From Lewinellaceae bacterium (GTDB taxonomy: Bacteria; Bacteroidota; Bacteroidia; Chitinophagales; Saprospiraceae), in contig JACJYE010000009.1 in the NCBI GenBank assembly GCA_020636255.1, positions 309,385 through 373,384 of the forward strand: a stretch of DNA of 64,000 nucleotides, written 5' to 3'. Position 1 is the first letter of the stretch. The number at the start of each line of letters is the position of its first letter. The notes beneath the pieces were generated by a model, which ran no database searches, was not told where the DNA came from, and saw only the letters and a list, made by a program, of their open reading frames with translations. The position numbers and the translations under genes were made by a program. Positions 8,367 through 16,714 of this stretch are shown one piece after another.

Positions 8367-8425
8367 GAGGCGCCGGGGTATGGGCGCCCTGTGGATTTCC
8401 GGCCCGAGCGAAAGGTGGGCGCCTG

Positions 8426-9313
8426 TTATTCCAGTGCTCTTCGCAGGTCGCGTATCAGCCGTTCCTGGCTGGGGAAGACCCTGATCTCGATGCGTTCGTT
8501 AAGGGCGCGGCCCTGGGGTGTGGCGTTGGAGGCCCGTGGGGCAAATTCGCCTTTGCCGGCAGCGGTGAGCCTGCTGGGGCTCAGCTCGAAGCGCTGTGCC
8601 ATGAGTTTCACCACGCTTGCGGCCCGCAGGGCGCTGAATTCCCATTTGTTGTCTAGGCTGGGCCGCTTTAGCGGGCTGTTATCGGTATGGCCGATAACGA
8701 GTACATCAAGCGCAGGATACAGGCTGATCGTACGGCTTACCCACTCCAGCGCCTGGCGGCCGGCGGTGTGCATCTTTTCCGTGCTTCCGGTGTAGAACAG
8801 GAATTCGGATTGGAAAGAAATGGAGAGCTGCCCGTTGTCTGCTTCGATACTGTAGAGGGTGGAGTCGAGCTGTCGGAGCGTATCTCTCAGGCCAATCATG
8901 AGCTGGTTCATGGCGGCGTTGCGCTGTTCGAGGGTAGCGATAAGCGCGTCGATCCGCGCTTGCCGGGCGGCGATGATATCGTTGCATTGCTGCAGGCGCT
9001 GGTCCATGTTTTCTGTCCTGGATGCTGACTCCATCTGCAGGCGTTCGACTTCGTCATCGAGGCTTATGATGCGGTCCTGCATTTTATCCTGCGTGGCCAG
9101 CAGCGCGTTGTTCTCACCCTGGGTGCGGGCCAGCTCCAGTTCCAGCTGGCGAATGATATAGGCGGTAGAGTCGAGCCCCTGCGCGAGGGAGGCTACCTGG
9201 CTGTCGTAGGCAGCCATGGCTTCCAGGTGCTTCTTTTTACTGATGCAGGAAGTGAGGAGCAGGGAGGAGGTAAAGAGGAAAAACAATAAGCCTGGCGTAA
9301 ACGTGAACTTCAT
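8426..9313 (-). CDS. OmpA-family lipoprotein with coiled coil
   Basis: A 295-residue outer-membrane lipoprotein. The signal peptide ends in LLLTSC, a coiled-coil region spans about 25-150, and an OmpA/MotB peptidoglycan-binding domain occupies about 165-290 with VLVIGHTDNSP and NERIEIRVFP. ATG at 9313 is chosen over an in-frame start at 9361 because it begins the signal peptide MKFTFTPGLLFF. It probably tethers the outer membrane to peptidoglycan. Its own promoter lies at 9348-9378. The upstream coiled-coil gene at 9396 has the same orientation. Confidence 0.88.
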   Translation of the reverse strand: MKFTFTPGLLFFLFTSSLLLTSCISKKKHLEAMAAYDSQVASLAQGLDSTAYIIRQLELELARTQGENNALLATQDKMQDRIISLDDEVERLQMESASRTENMDQRLQQCNDIIAARQARIDALIATLEQRNAAMNQLMIGLRDTLRQLDSTLYSIEADNGQLSISFQSEFLFYTGSTEKMHTAGRQALEWVSRTISLYPALDVLVIGHTDNSPLKRPSLDNKWEFSALRAASVVKLMAQRFELSPSRLTAAGKGEFAPRASNATPQGRALNERIEIRVFPSQERLIRDLRRALE

Positions 9314-9331
9314 GTGCGAATGTTTGAAATG

Positions 9332-9378
9332 AACCGCTGGTACCGTACAAAGGTACGACACCAGCGGTTAATGCCCAA
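9332..9378 (-). promoter_or_regulatory. ompA-like gene promoter inside a 10-bp palindrome
   Basis: Minus strand: -33 TTG (forward 9376-9378), 20 bp, -7 box TACCTTTG (forward 9348-9355), matching the Bacteroidota consensus. Inverted repeats AACCGCTGGT (9332-9341) and ACCAGCGGTT (9360-9369) flank the -7 box. They may act as an operator or as the end of the upstream transcript; there is no T-run. Confidence 0.65.
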
Positions 9379-9395
9379 CAGTTCGCATACAGCGC

Positions 9396-10307
9396 TTACT
9401 GAAGACGGATGCTGGAAGCGCCCAGCATGCCGATGTCGGTGAAAACGGCAACGCGGTAGTATCCCGCTTTGAGTTTTTCTTCCAGGTCGTAAACGAAGGA
9501 CAGGCGTTGATTGGCGGTGATGTCCATGTCTTTAGCCTTCACGGCAATGATGTCCATCGTCTGGTTGTTGACCACCGTTTGCGCTTTAACGGGGTTTGCA
9601 GCCTGTATCGGGGTGCCCTGCTCATCGGAAATGGTGAGGTAGAGGGTGCGTAACCCCTGGTATTTCGGCGGCACGTCCGTCAGGTCGAAGCTGACGCGGA
9701 TGGTGCGGGCGCGCCGGGCTTTGGCCGTCACTTTTTCATTGCCTCTTTCCAGGTCGACCTGGAAGGCGGTAGCTTTGAAATTGGACAGGGTCAGGCGCTC
9801 AACCTCAGATTGAATGGACTGGTTCAGGTTTGCCAACGCCTGGTTTTCGTCGCGTGCAGCGCTGAGGTCGGCTTCGAGTACGCCGGTCACGGTGCGCAGC
9901 GAGTCGTTTTCGGCCTGTACGGCAGTGATGTTTTCCTGAAGCTCTGCTTTGAGGGCCATCAGTTGCTGGATCTCAGCCCTGAGGCCGTTGATCTCTGAGG
10001 AACTGCGCGCCTTGGCGTTGCGCAGGGCCGCTTCTGTTGCGGCAACCTTTTCCTGAGCTTCACTCAGCGAGCCTTGCAATTCGGTATTTTGTTCGGCCAG
10101 GGTAGTGTACTCCTGCTGCAGGCTGTCCACTTCCCGTACCAGGTCGGTGCGTAGTGCTTCGAGTTCTTCCACAGTGCCCGTCAGTTCCGTATTCTGTGCT
10201 TTGAGCTGGTTTTTGGCGCGGTTTTGGGTGACGCCCCAGATGCCGGCGCCGATCAACAGAATACCCAAAATAACGGCAAGGATGATTAAGCCTTGTTTGT
10301 CTTTCAT
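9396..10307 (-). CDS. Membrane-anchored coiled-coil protein
   Basis: A 303-residue protein with one N-terminal membrane helix (about 6-26, LIILAVILGILLIGAGIWG), a long heptad-like coiled coil (about 30-180, rich in Glu/Gln/Leu/Ala) and a C-terminal domain (about 190-303) predicted to be beta-rich. I do not recognise a named family. It probably faces the periplasm. It lies upstream of the OmpA-like gene on the same strand and 165 bp from the deiminase gene. A role in envelope structure is a guess based on architecture and neighbour. Confidence 0.75.
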   Translation of the reverse strand: MKDKQGLIILAVILGILLIGAGIWGVTQNRAKNQLKAQNTELTGTVEELEALRTDLVREVDSLQQEYTTLAEQNTELQGSLSEAQEKVAATEAALRNAKARSSSEINGLRAEIQQLMALKAELQENITAVQAENDSLRTVTGVLEADLSAARDENQALANLNQSIQSEVERLTLSNFKATAFQVDLERGNEKVTAKARRARTIRVSFDLTDVPPKYQGLRTLYLTISDEQGTPIQAANPVKAQTVVNNQTMDIIAVKAKDMDITANQRLSFVYDLEEKLKAGYYRVAVFTDIGMLGASSIRLQ

Positions 10308-10472
10308 AATAGTTCAGTTTAGGTTGGTTGGTTTTTGCAATTTAGACTTCAAAATTCGCCTTAGTAACGATTTTTTTTCCCCTTTAGCCTGAAAGAAGCA
10401 TAATATTTCTCTCCATATATAAACAAATAATAAGGGGCAGTAAGTTCAGCACATAAGAAGCTGCGTGCCCGA

Positions 10473-13253
10473 TTATTCTACCACCGTTACCTTCTTGCTG
10501 GCACTGGTGTTGCCCTGTGACACGATCAGCTGGTATACTCCGGAAGGAATATTGCCCAACGGCAGGTTCAGGTTGCTGTCGCCGGCAGGCAGTTGTTCCT
10601 GCTTCCAGAGGATCTCCTGGCCCAGGGCATTGGCGAGCCTGATACCGGCAACCACGGCCTGCGGGCTGCTGAAGTGCAGAGTAAGGCGGCCTCGTGCCGG
10701 GTTGGGGTATACGTCGAAGGCAAGCCCTCCGGGGCCGGGCAGCGTAGCAAGGCCGGTAGAAGGGCCTGCGGTAACCATTACAGGCAGGGAAAGCGCAGAG
10801 GCGCCATCGTTATCAACAGCCCGGGCCTGCAGGCTGTAGGGGCCATAGGCGGGTATCGGGTAAGTAAAACCAAAAGGCGGCGTGTTATTTGTTGCGATGG
10901 AATCGGAATTGATAAACAGCGAGACGGCCCGTACCTGCCCATCAGCATCACTGGTGCTCACCTGAATGTCCAGCTCGGGCAGTTCGTCCACGTATATGGC
11001 GCCGTCGGTTGGGTTGGTGATCTCCACAGCCGGGGCCAGGTTGGCCAGCTCGGGCGCGCTGATATCGATATTATCGAGGTAGAGCATATTGCCGTACCCG
11101 CCTACGTTTTCGAACTCCAGGGTGACAACCTGGCCCGCATAATCCGCCAGCGAAAGTTCTTCGAAGCGCCACTGGCTGCAGTCGTCAGGTATAAAAGCGG
11201 AAGTAGTTGGCGGCGCAGTAGCAAGGTCGGTGCTATATTTTTCGTACAGCACGGCCTTTTCCCCGTCACAGCCTATGACATTGACCCGCAGGCCGTCATA
11301 GAACTGCAGGTTGTAGGGCGCATAGGCCAGGCTGAACTGCAGCGTAGGGTTTGTCAACCCGCTGAGGTCGAAACGGGCGCGCAGGAAATCGCTGGTATTG
11401 CGGGTGTCGTTATCGAAGTTGTTCATTACCAGAGCGCTGAAATAACACAATCCGTCAAAGGACGTGGCCCATTCCGCCGCATCGTTCTGGGGGTTGTCGA
11501 CAGCCCAGCCGTCGCCGGAGAGCGGCGCTTCGAAATTTTCGTAATATGGGCTGATCCCCCCTTCAACGGCCACTACGTCTTCCAGCGTGAGGGTGTCGTA
11601 AACCTGCCCGTTGCCTACGATCAGGGTGGCGCCGTAGGTTCCGGCATCTGTATAGGAAACGATGGGGCTGGGCTCTGTGGAAGTTGCCGGCTCGCCGCCG
11701 GGGAACAGCCATAACCAGCTGCTGACGGCGCCAACGGACTGGTCGGTGTATTGCACAGAACCGCCGGGGCATAGATTGCTGCCGGAAACGGCAAAACCGG
11801 GCGCAAGGGTGCGCACCCGGAACTGGAAGTATCCTTCAGGGGCTACCAGAGGGCGCACCTGTTCTTTACCGGAATTGGCTGTGGCGTGGATATAGTACTG
11901 CACTTTGCTGCCTTCCTCCTGTGCCGGAATGGCCGTCGTCCAGGTAGCCGCTGCGGTGTCGGTGAGCACCATCGGGACAGCGGTGTATAGCGTGTCGGGC
12001 GCTACCCGGTAATAAAGGGTAGCCTCGGATATGCCGCTGCGGTGTTTGATAATAGCGGAGGTAAGGTAGTCATTCTCCGAATCGTCCGTATCGCGCAGGC
12101 GGGGGTGTGCGATCCATAAAGGAGCGTTCACGCCGACCAGTTTGGTGATGCAGTGCAGGGCGCCATAGGCGGAGATGATGCTGTTGCAATTGATGCCCAC
12201 TACATTGTAACCGGGCAGGGCCTCGCGGTAAATGCGCAGGGCGGTGGTGTCGTACTGCTCCTCGTAGGCCGGTACCAGTATCGTCTTGTTGATGAATATG
12301 GAATTGGTGTAGGTGCGATAGTCCCCTCCGCTGTTGGGGTACTGCCCGTTTTCAGGCGCCATGGGCACGCGGATGAGCCGGTAGGTATTGCCGAAGGCGG
12401 TGGGCACTTCATTGACGAGGTATTCCATGTTCGCTTCGATCTGTGGCCCGTCGGCAACCCCGGGAGGGTACTGCCCAACGATAAACGTCTCTTCATCGAT
12501 GGGCACCATGTGCATGTCGATGTGGTGGATGAGGTCGTAAGGGAGCACCGGAAATTTGATATAGCGGTTGGCGCCCAGGTAGAGCTGTGCGATCTCATCG
12601 ATTTGGGCTTCTGTTTTGCCGGGGTTCTCATCCAGCACCAGTTCCGAAGAAAAATTGGTGCCCATGCCGTCCCGCAGGTTGTTGCCGCCGGTGTGCACCC
12701 AGTCATACGGGGGCTGTGTAGCTTCGTAGATAGGAAGCCCTAAATGCTGGGCTATTACGCCGGGAACCTGGTCGTCGAACTGCCGAAAAGGGCGGTTGTA
12801 TATCCAATCGACGATCATCAGGCTGTCCACGTCGTTGTGGTAGGCCGTCCAGGGGCCGTAATCCCGCACCCAGATAGAGTCGTAGGGCGCCTGGATGATC
12901 TCCACATTATCGAGAGGGATGTTATTGTTGGTGAGGTATGTGGCCACCGACGCGGGGTCGTCGGCAATGATGATGACCTGGCATTCATTGACGGCCGCCC
13001 GGACGATCTCCCGTAGGATGGGGATATAATCGGTCCAGGTAATGATGACGGCCTGTACCTCTTCCCACTCGGCCATGGTACGGATAGGCGCCGGTGGCGG
13101 CGTTGGTACCACCCGGGTGTAAGGGGGGCGTGGTGCGTGTACCCAGTCCTGCATGGCCTGAGCCTCCTTTTGGGTGGGGTAATGCGGGAGAGACTGGGTG
13201 ATAGCGCCAAAGTAAAATAAACTCAACAGCAGGGTCGTAAATAATTGCTTCAT
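10473..13253 (-). CDS. Secreted peptidylarginine/agmatine-deiminase-family enzyme with T9SS sorting domain
   Basis: A 926-residue protein. Domain order: signal peptide (1-20), deiminase domain (about 55-380), an Ig/Fn-like segment (about 385-465), a PKD domain (about 470-555), a jelly-roll-like segment (about 565-730), an Ig-like repeat (about 735-830) and a T9SS type A C-terminal sorting domain (about 848-926, starting YPNPARGRLTL and ending KKVTVVE). Catalytic residues of the superfamily are visible: D131 in WVRDYGP, H244 and D246 in HHIDMHM, and C368 in GALHCIT. This spacing resembles Porphyromonas gingivalis PPAD. Substrate is either free or C-terminal arginine groups; the sequence alone does not decide. 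ATG at 13253 begins the signal peptide. Confidence 0.88.
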   Translation of the reverse strand: MKQLFTTLLLSLFYFGAITQSLPHYPTQKEAQAMQDWVHAPRPPYTRVVPTPPPAPIRTMAEWEEVQAVIITWTDYIPILREIVRAAVNECQVIIIADDPASVATYLTNNNIPLDNVEIIQAPYDSIWVRDYGPWTAYHNDVDSLMIVDWIYNRPFRQFDDQVPGVIAQHLGLPIYEATQPPYDWVHTGGNNLRDGMGTNFSSELVLDENPGKTEAQIDEIAQLYLGANRYIKFPVLPYDLIHHIDMHMVPIDEETFIVGQYPPGVADGPQIEANMEYLVNEVPTAFGNTYRLIRVPMAPENGQYPNSGGDYRTYTNSIFINKTILVPAYEEQYDTTALRIYREALPGYNVVGINCNSIISAYGALHCITKLVGVNAPLWIAHPRLRDTDDSENDYLTSAIIKHRSGISEATLYYRVAPDTLYTAVPMVLTDTAAATWTTAIPAQEEGSKVQYYIHATANSGKEQVRPLVAPEGYFQFRVRTLAPGFAVSGSNLCPGGSVQYTDQSVGAVSSWLWLFPGGEPATSTEPSPIVSYTDAGTYGATLIVGNGQVYDTLTLEDVVAVEGGISPYYENFEAPLSGDGWAVDNPQNDAAEWATSFDGLCYFSALVMNNFDNDTRNTSDFLRARFDLSGLTNPTLQFSLAYAPYNLQFYDGLRVNVIGCDGEKAVLYEKYSTDLATAPPTTSAFIPDDCSQWRFEELSLADYAGQVVTLEFENVGGYGNMLYLDNIDISAPELANLAPAVEITNPTDGAIYVDELPELDIQVSTSDADGQVRAVSLFINSDSIATNNTPPFGFTYPIPAYGPYSLQARAVDNDGASALSLPVMVTAGPSTGLATLPGPGGLAFDVYPNPARGRLTLHFSSPQAVVAGIRLANALGQEILWKQEQLPAGDSNLNLPLGNIPSGVYQLIVSQGNTSASKKVTVVE

Positions 13254-13402
13254 AAGGGGTAGTTTATTGCGACACGCCATTTATGACGTAGCAAGCTCTA
13301 AGGTACGCAATCCCGGGTAGCTGTAGAAAAAAAGGGCGTGCTGTGTTGTAAAGACGGCAAAATGCGGAGCGTAGGCAGCGATATGCTTATCTTGTTCGGG
13401 TT

Positions 13403-14005
13403 ATGGCGTTCGGATGGTATAAAAATGCGGAATATACAGAGAGCGGCCTGCGCTTTTCTTTCAACCCGGGTTGGGTGGTGAAAAAATACGACGCGCACCG
13501 CTTCTTTCAGGGCCTGGCCGGCGCCGGCCTGAAAGGCGTGGATTTTATTGCGACCGATGGGCGGCAGGTGCTGCTTTGTGAGGCGAAGAACTACCGCCGC
13601 CGCCAGCCCTGGCAGAAGGAGAACCCTTTAGATGCCATATTGGCGTCCCCCGGAGACTTTGCCGTGGAAATGGCGCAGAAAGTGCAGGATACGCTCCGGG
13701 GCATTAAGGTTATCGGGTTGTACTACCACCGCAAATGGTTGTACCGGGCCCTTCAGCCCCTGTTCTTGCGCCTGGCCCCCGGTGGCCGCGACTGGCGCTT
13801 CTGGGCGCATATCTACCGCCTCGTCCAGGCGCCGGAAAACATCGTTTTTATACTTTGGCTGGAAACGGAACAACCGCAGCGCCAACTTACCGACGGTGTT
13901 GAAACAGCGCTGCGCCATCACCTGAGGCGGCGGCTGGGCCAGCTCTATGTCGCATCGGATAACAAACACCCCCTACATGAAGTAGTGCATGCCAGCCTGG
14001 CCTGA
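13403..14005 (+). CDS. Hypothetical protein with PD-(D/E)XK-like motif
   Basis: A 200-residue soluble protein, divergent from the deiminase gene. The segment KGVDFIATDGRQVLLCEAKN (about residues 49-68) has the spacing of a PD-(D/E)XK core, with Asp in VDF and the E-A-K triad on the next strand. After it come helices and a strand-rich C-terminus (FILWLET). A conserved start FNPGWVVKKYDAHRFF looks like a family signature, but I know no named family. It could be a nuclease or a degenerate relative of the fold. It is not obviously linked to a methylase or phage gene. Confidence 0.6.
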   Translation: MAFGWYKNAEYTESGLRFSFNPGWVVKKYDAHRFFQGLAGAGLKGVDFIATDGRQVLLCEAKNYRRRQPWQKENPLDAILASPGDFAVEMAQKVQDTLRGIKVIGLYYHRKWLYRALQPLFLRLAPGGRDWRFWAHIYRLVQAPENIVFILWLETEQPQRQLTDGVETALRHHLRRRLGQLYVASDNKHPLHEVVHASLA

Positions 14006-14118
14006 AAACGGCCAACCTTTGATTATCCACATTTCACCGCCGCTATACGACGATTCATACCTTATCAGTGGACAGCAGTGCGCTAATAGCTGACCTTTGT
14101 GTAAAAAAGAGCACCGTC

Positions 14119-15507
14119 ATGAAAATCAGCATCCCCGCACTTTGCCTTTTCTTAATGGCCGGCCAGATAGCCGGGGCCCAGGAGGAGCCGCTCCGGCAGT
14201 ATATCCAAACAGCGCTTGCCGGCAATATCGCCTTACAGCAAAAGGAATTGTCTTATGAAAAGAGCCTGGCGGCCCTGCAGGAGGCCAGAGGGCTGTTCTT
14301 TCCGCGCCTTTCCGTACAGGCCCGCTATTCCGTAGCCCGGGGCGGGCGCACCTTCGATATCCCGGTAGGCGACCTGATGAACCCCGTTTATCAGAACCTC
14401 AATGAGCTCAACCGGCTGGTGCAGGTAGCCTATCCCGATTACCCCACCATTCCCGAATACCCTACGATCGACAATGTGCAGGAGAGCTTCCTGCGCGAAA
14501 CGGAACAGGAAACGGTGGTGCGCCTGCAGATGCCGGTCTTTAACAACGCTATCCTTTACAACCACCGCATCCGCCAGAACCTTTCGGAAGCTGAAAAGAT
14601 ATCCGTCGATATTTACAAGCGGGAGTTGGTGAAAGAAACCAAGGTGGCCTACTACAATTACGCTCAGGCAGCCCAGGGGGTGTCCATCCTGGAGAATGCC
14701 CTGAAGCTGGTGCAGGAGAACCTGCGCACAACGCAGAGCCTGTACCGCAATAACAAGGTGACGCTCGATGTCGTTTACGGCGCTCAGGCAGAGGTACAGG
14801 AGGTAGAGCAGCAACTTGCCGTAGCGGAGAAAAATGAAAAGGTAGCCCAAGCGTACTTCAACTTCCTGCTCAACCGCGACTACCAGGCGACTATAGAGCT
14901 TCCTGCTGGAGAGGGCCTGGAAGAAATAGCCGCCACCGTTGATGAGGCGCGCGGGCTGGCCCTGCGCAACCGCGAAGAATTCCAGCAGCTCAACTACTAC
15001 CTCTCGGCTCGCGACAACCAGATACAGCTGGACAAGGGCGGTATCCTGCCGCAGCTCAACCTGCAGGCCGACTACGGCGTCCAGGGCACCAACTATGCCC
15101 TCACCAACGACTCCGATTTCTTCATGGGCTCCGTCGTGATGAGCTGGAACCTCTTCGACCATACCAGGCAGGCGAAGGTGCAGCAGGCAAAGATCAGCAA
15201 GCTGGAACTGGAAAGGCAGAAAGCGGAGGCTCAGCAACAGGTGGGGCTGCAGGCCGTCAGTGCTTATTACGAGCTGGAAGCCGCACGCAAGCGCATCAGC
15301 CAGGCCAGGGCCGAGGTAGAGGCCGCCGGCCAGGCTTTCCGCCTGGTCGATAAAAAGTTCGCTCAGGGGCAGGCCAACCTCGTGGAATATACGAACGCCC
15401 GCACTCAGATGACCAATGCGGAACAAAGCAGCTCGATCGCCTTTTACGATTACCAGGCCAAGCTGGCCGTTTTCGAAAGGGCGGCCGCCACTTACCGATT
15501 TGAATAA
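14119..15507 (+). CDS. TolC-family outer membrane efflux protein
   Basis: A 462-residue outer-membrane channel subunit. A signal peptide (MKISIPALCLFLMAGQIAGA) is followed by two OEP repeats with the long heptad helices of TolC-type proteins (about 45-250 and 260-455). ATG at 14119 is chosen over an in-frame start at 14068, because it opens the signal peptide. It is the first gene of an efflux operon with the membrane-fusion lipoprotein 31 bp downstream and the RND pump after it. No regulator gene is adjacent. Confidence 0.93.
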   Translation: MKISIPALCLFLMAGQIAGAQEEPLRQYIQTALAGNIALQQKELSYEKSLAALQEARGLFFPRLSVQARYSVARGGRTFDIPVGDLMNPVYQNLNELNRLVQVAYPDYPTIPEYPTIDNVQESFLRETEQETVVRLQMPVFNNAILYNHRIRQNLSEAEKISVDIYKRELVKETKVAYYNYAQAAQGVSILENALKLVQENLRTTQSLYRNNKVTLDVVYGAQAEVQEVEQQLAVAEKNEKVAQAYFNFLLNRDYQATIELPAGEGLEEIAATVDEARGLALRNREEFQQLNYYLSARDNQIQLDKGGILPQLNLQADYGVQGTNYALTNDSDFFMGSVVMSWNLFDHTRQAKVQQAKISKLELERQKAEAQQQVGLQAVSAYYELEAARKRISQARAEVEAAGQAFRLVDKKFAQGQANLVEYTNARTQMTNAEQSSSIAFYDYQAKLAVFERAAATYRFE

Positions 15508-15538
15508 TTTCTTCCACACACCAAAAGGACTGAATAAT

Positions 15539-16666
15539 ATGATCCTCCATCGCAAGCAAATCACCCTGCTCCTGGGGCTCATCGCCCTGCTGGCCGCTTG
15601 TGGCCAACCAGAAAAACAGGACAATGGCCAGCAGCCGCCGCGTTTCGTCGAAACGGCACAGGCCAAACCGGCCGACTACCGGGAAACGGTTTTCGCTACG
15701 GGCAAGCTATCACTCGAAGAAGAGGCCAAGCTGAGCTTCAAGACGGGAGGCGTGATCAGGCAGGCTTTTGTTTCCGAAGGCCAGAGCGTACGCAAAGGAC
15801 AGCTGCTGGCAGAGCTGGCCCTCGACGAGATCAGCGCCCAGGCCCAGCAGGCCCGCCTGGGGCAGCAACAGGCAGAGATCGGCGTTGAAAACGCCCGGCT
15901 GGGCCTGAGGCTTGCCGAACGCGACTATCAGAACGCGCTGGGCCTCTTTCGCGATAGCGTAGCTACGCTCGAACAATTGCAGAACGCAGAAGTACAACTC
16001 GACAATGCCCGAAACCAGCTCGCTGCCGCCCAGAAAGCCGTGGCGATGGGCGTCGAGCAGGTGCAGGTAGCCGATTTCAACCTGAAATACTCCCGTATCA
16101 CCGCGCCGGCCGACGGTGTCATCCTGAAAAAACTGGCAGAGGCCAATGAGCTGGTAGGCCCGGGTACGCCTGTTTTCTTTTTCGGCTCCAGAGAAAAGGC
16201 CAGGGTCGTCCGCGTGAATATTACGGATAAAGACATCATCAAGCTGCGCCTGGGCAATGAAGCCGAACTGCATTTCGACGCCTATCCCGGCGAAACCTTC
16301 CGCGGCACGGTACGTGAGATAGCCAGCATGGCCGACCCCTATACGGGCACCTACGAGGTAGAAGTAGAGGTAGCGCCTACGGATAAAACCTTGCTGTCCG
16401 GTTTCATCGCTTCGGTCGAAGTCGTCACCAACATTACACCCGAACTGGTGGAGATACCCATCGACGCCTTGCTCGGGGCGAATGTGCTGAAGGGAGAGGT
16501 TTTCGTCGTGGAGGATGGTAAAGCGGTAAAGGCTCCTGTTGAGATATATAAAGTTGAAGGCGACAAACTGCTCATCCAGCGTGGGCTGGATAGCGCCGAC
16601 CGGGTCATCACCAGCGGCGTCGGGTATCTCGAAGACCAGCAGCCGGTGATGATCAGCCAGAAATAA
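15539..16666 (+). CDS. RND efflux periplasmic adaptor (membrane-fusion lipoprotein)
   Basis: A 375-residue HlyD/AcrA-type adaptor linking the RND pump to TolC. It has a lipoprotein signal ending LLAACGQ, a lipoyl/barrel-sandwich half (about 45-75), a short coiled-coil hairpin (about 80-160), the second lipoyl half with SRITAPADGVI, a beta-barrel and a membrane-proximal domain. The start at ATG 15539 follows from the signal peptide; the longer frame overlaps tolC out of frame. It lies 48 bp before the pump gene. Confidence 0.93.
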   Translation: MILHRKQITLLLGLIALLAACGQPEKQDNGQQPPRFVETAQAKPADYRETVFATGKLSLEEEAKLSFKTGGVIRQAFVSEGQSVRKGQLLAELALDEISAQAQQARLGQQQAEIGVENARLGLRLAERDYQNALGLFRDSVATLEQLQNAEVQLDNARNQLAAAQKAVAMGVEQVQVADFNLKYSRITAPADGVILKKLAEANELVGPGTPVFFFGSREKARVVRVNITDKDIIKLRLGNEAELHFDAYPGETFRGTVREIASMADPYTGTYEVEVEVAPTDKTLLSGFIASVEVVTNITPELVEIPIDALLGANVLKGEVFVVEDGKAVKAPVEIYKVEGDKLLIQRGLDSADRVITSGVGYLEDQQPVMISQK

Positions 16667-16714
16667 GCATTCGGGCCAGGCCATTCAACCCATAAACCCT
16701 GCAAAACAACAGCC

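Noticed and set aside
13298..13305. Promoter box for the deiminase gene (CTAAGGTA, minus TACCTTAG)
   Set aside because: One base off the consensus and without a -33 TTG at the right distance.
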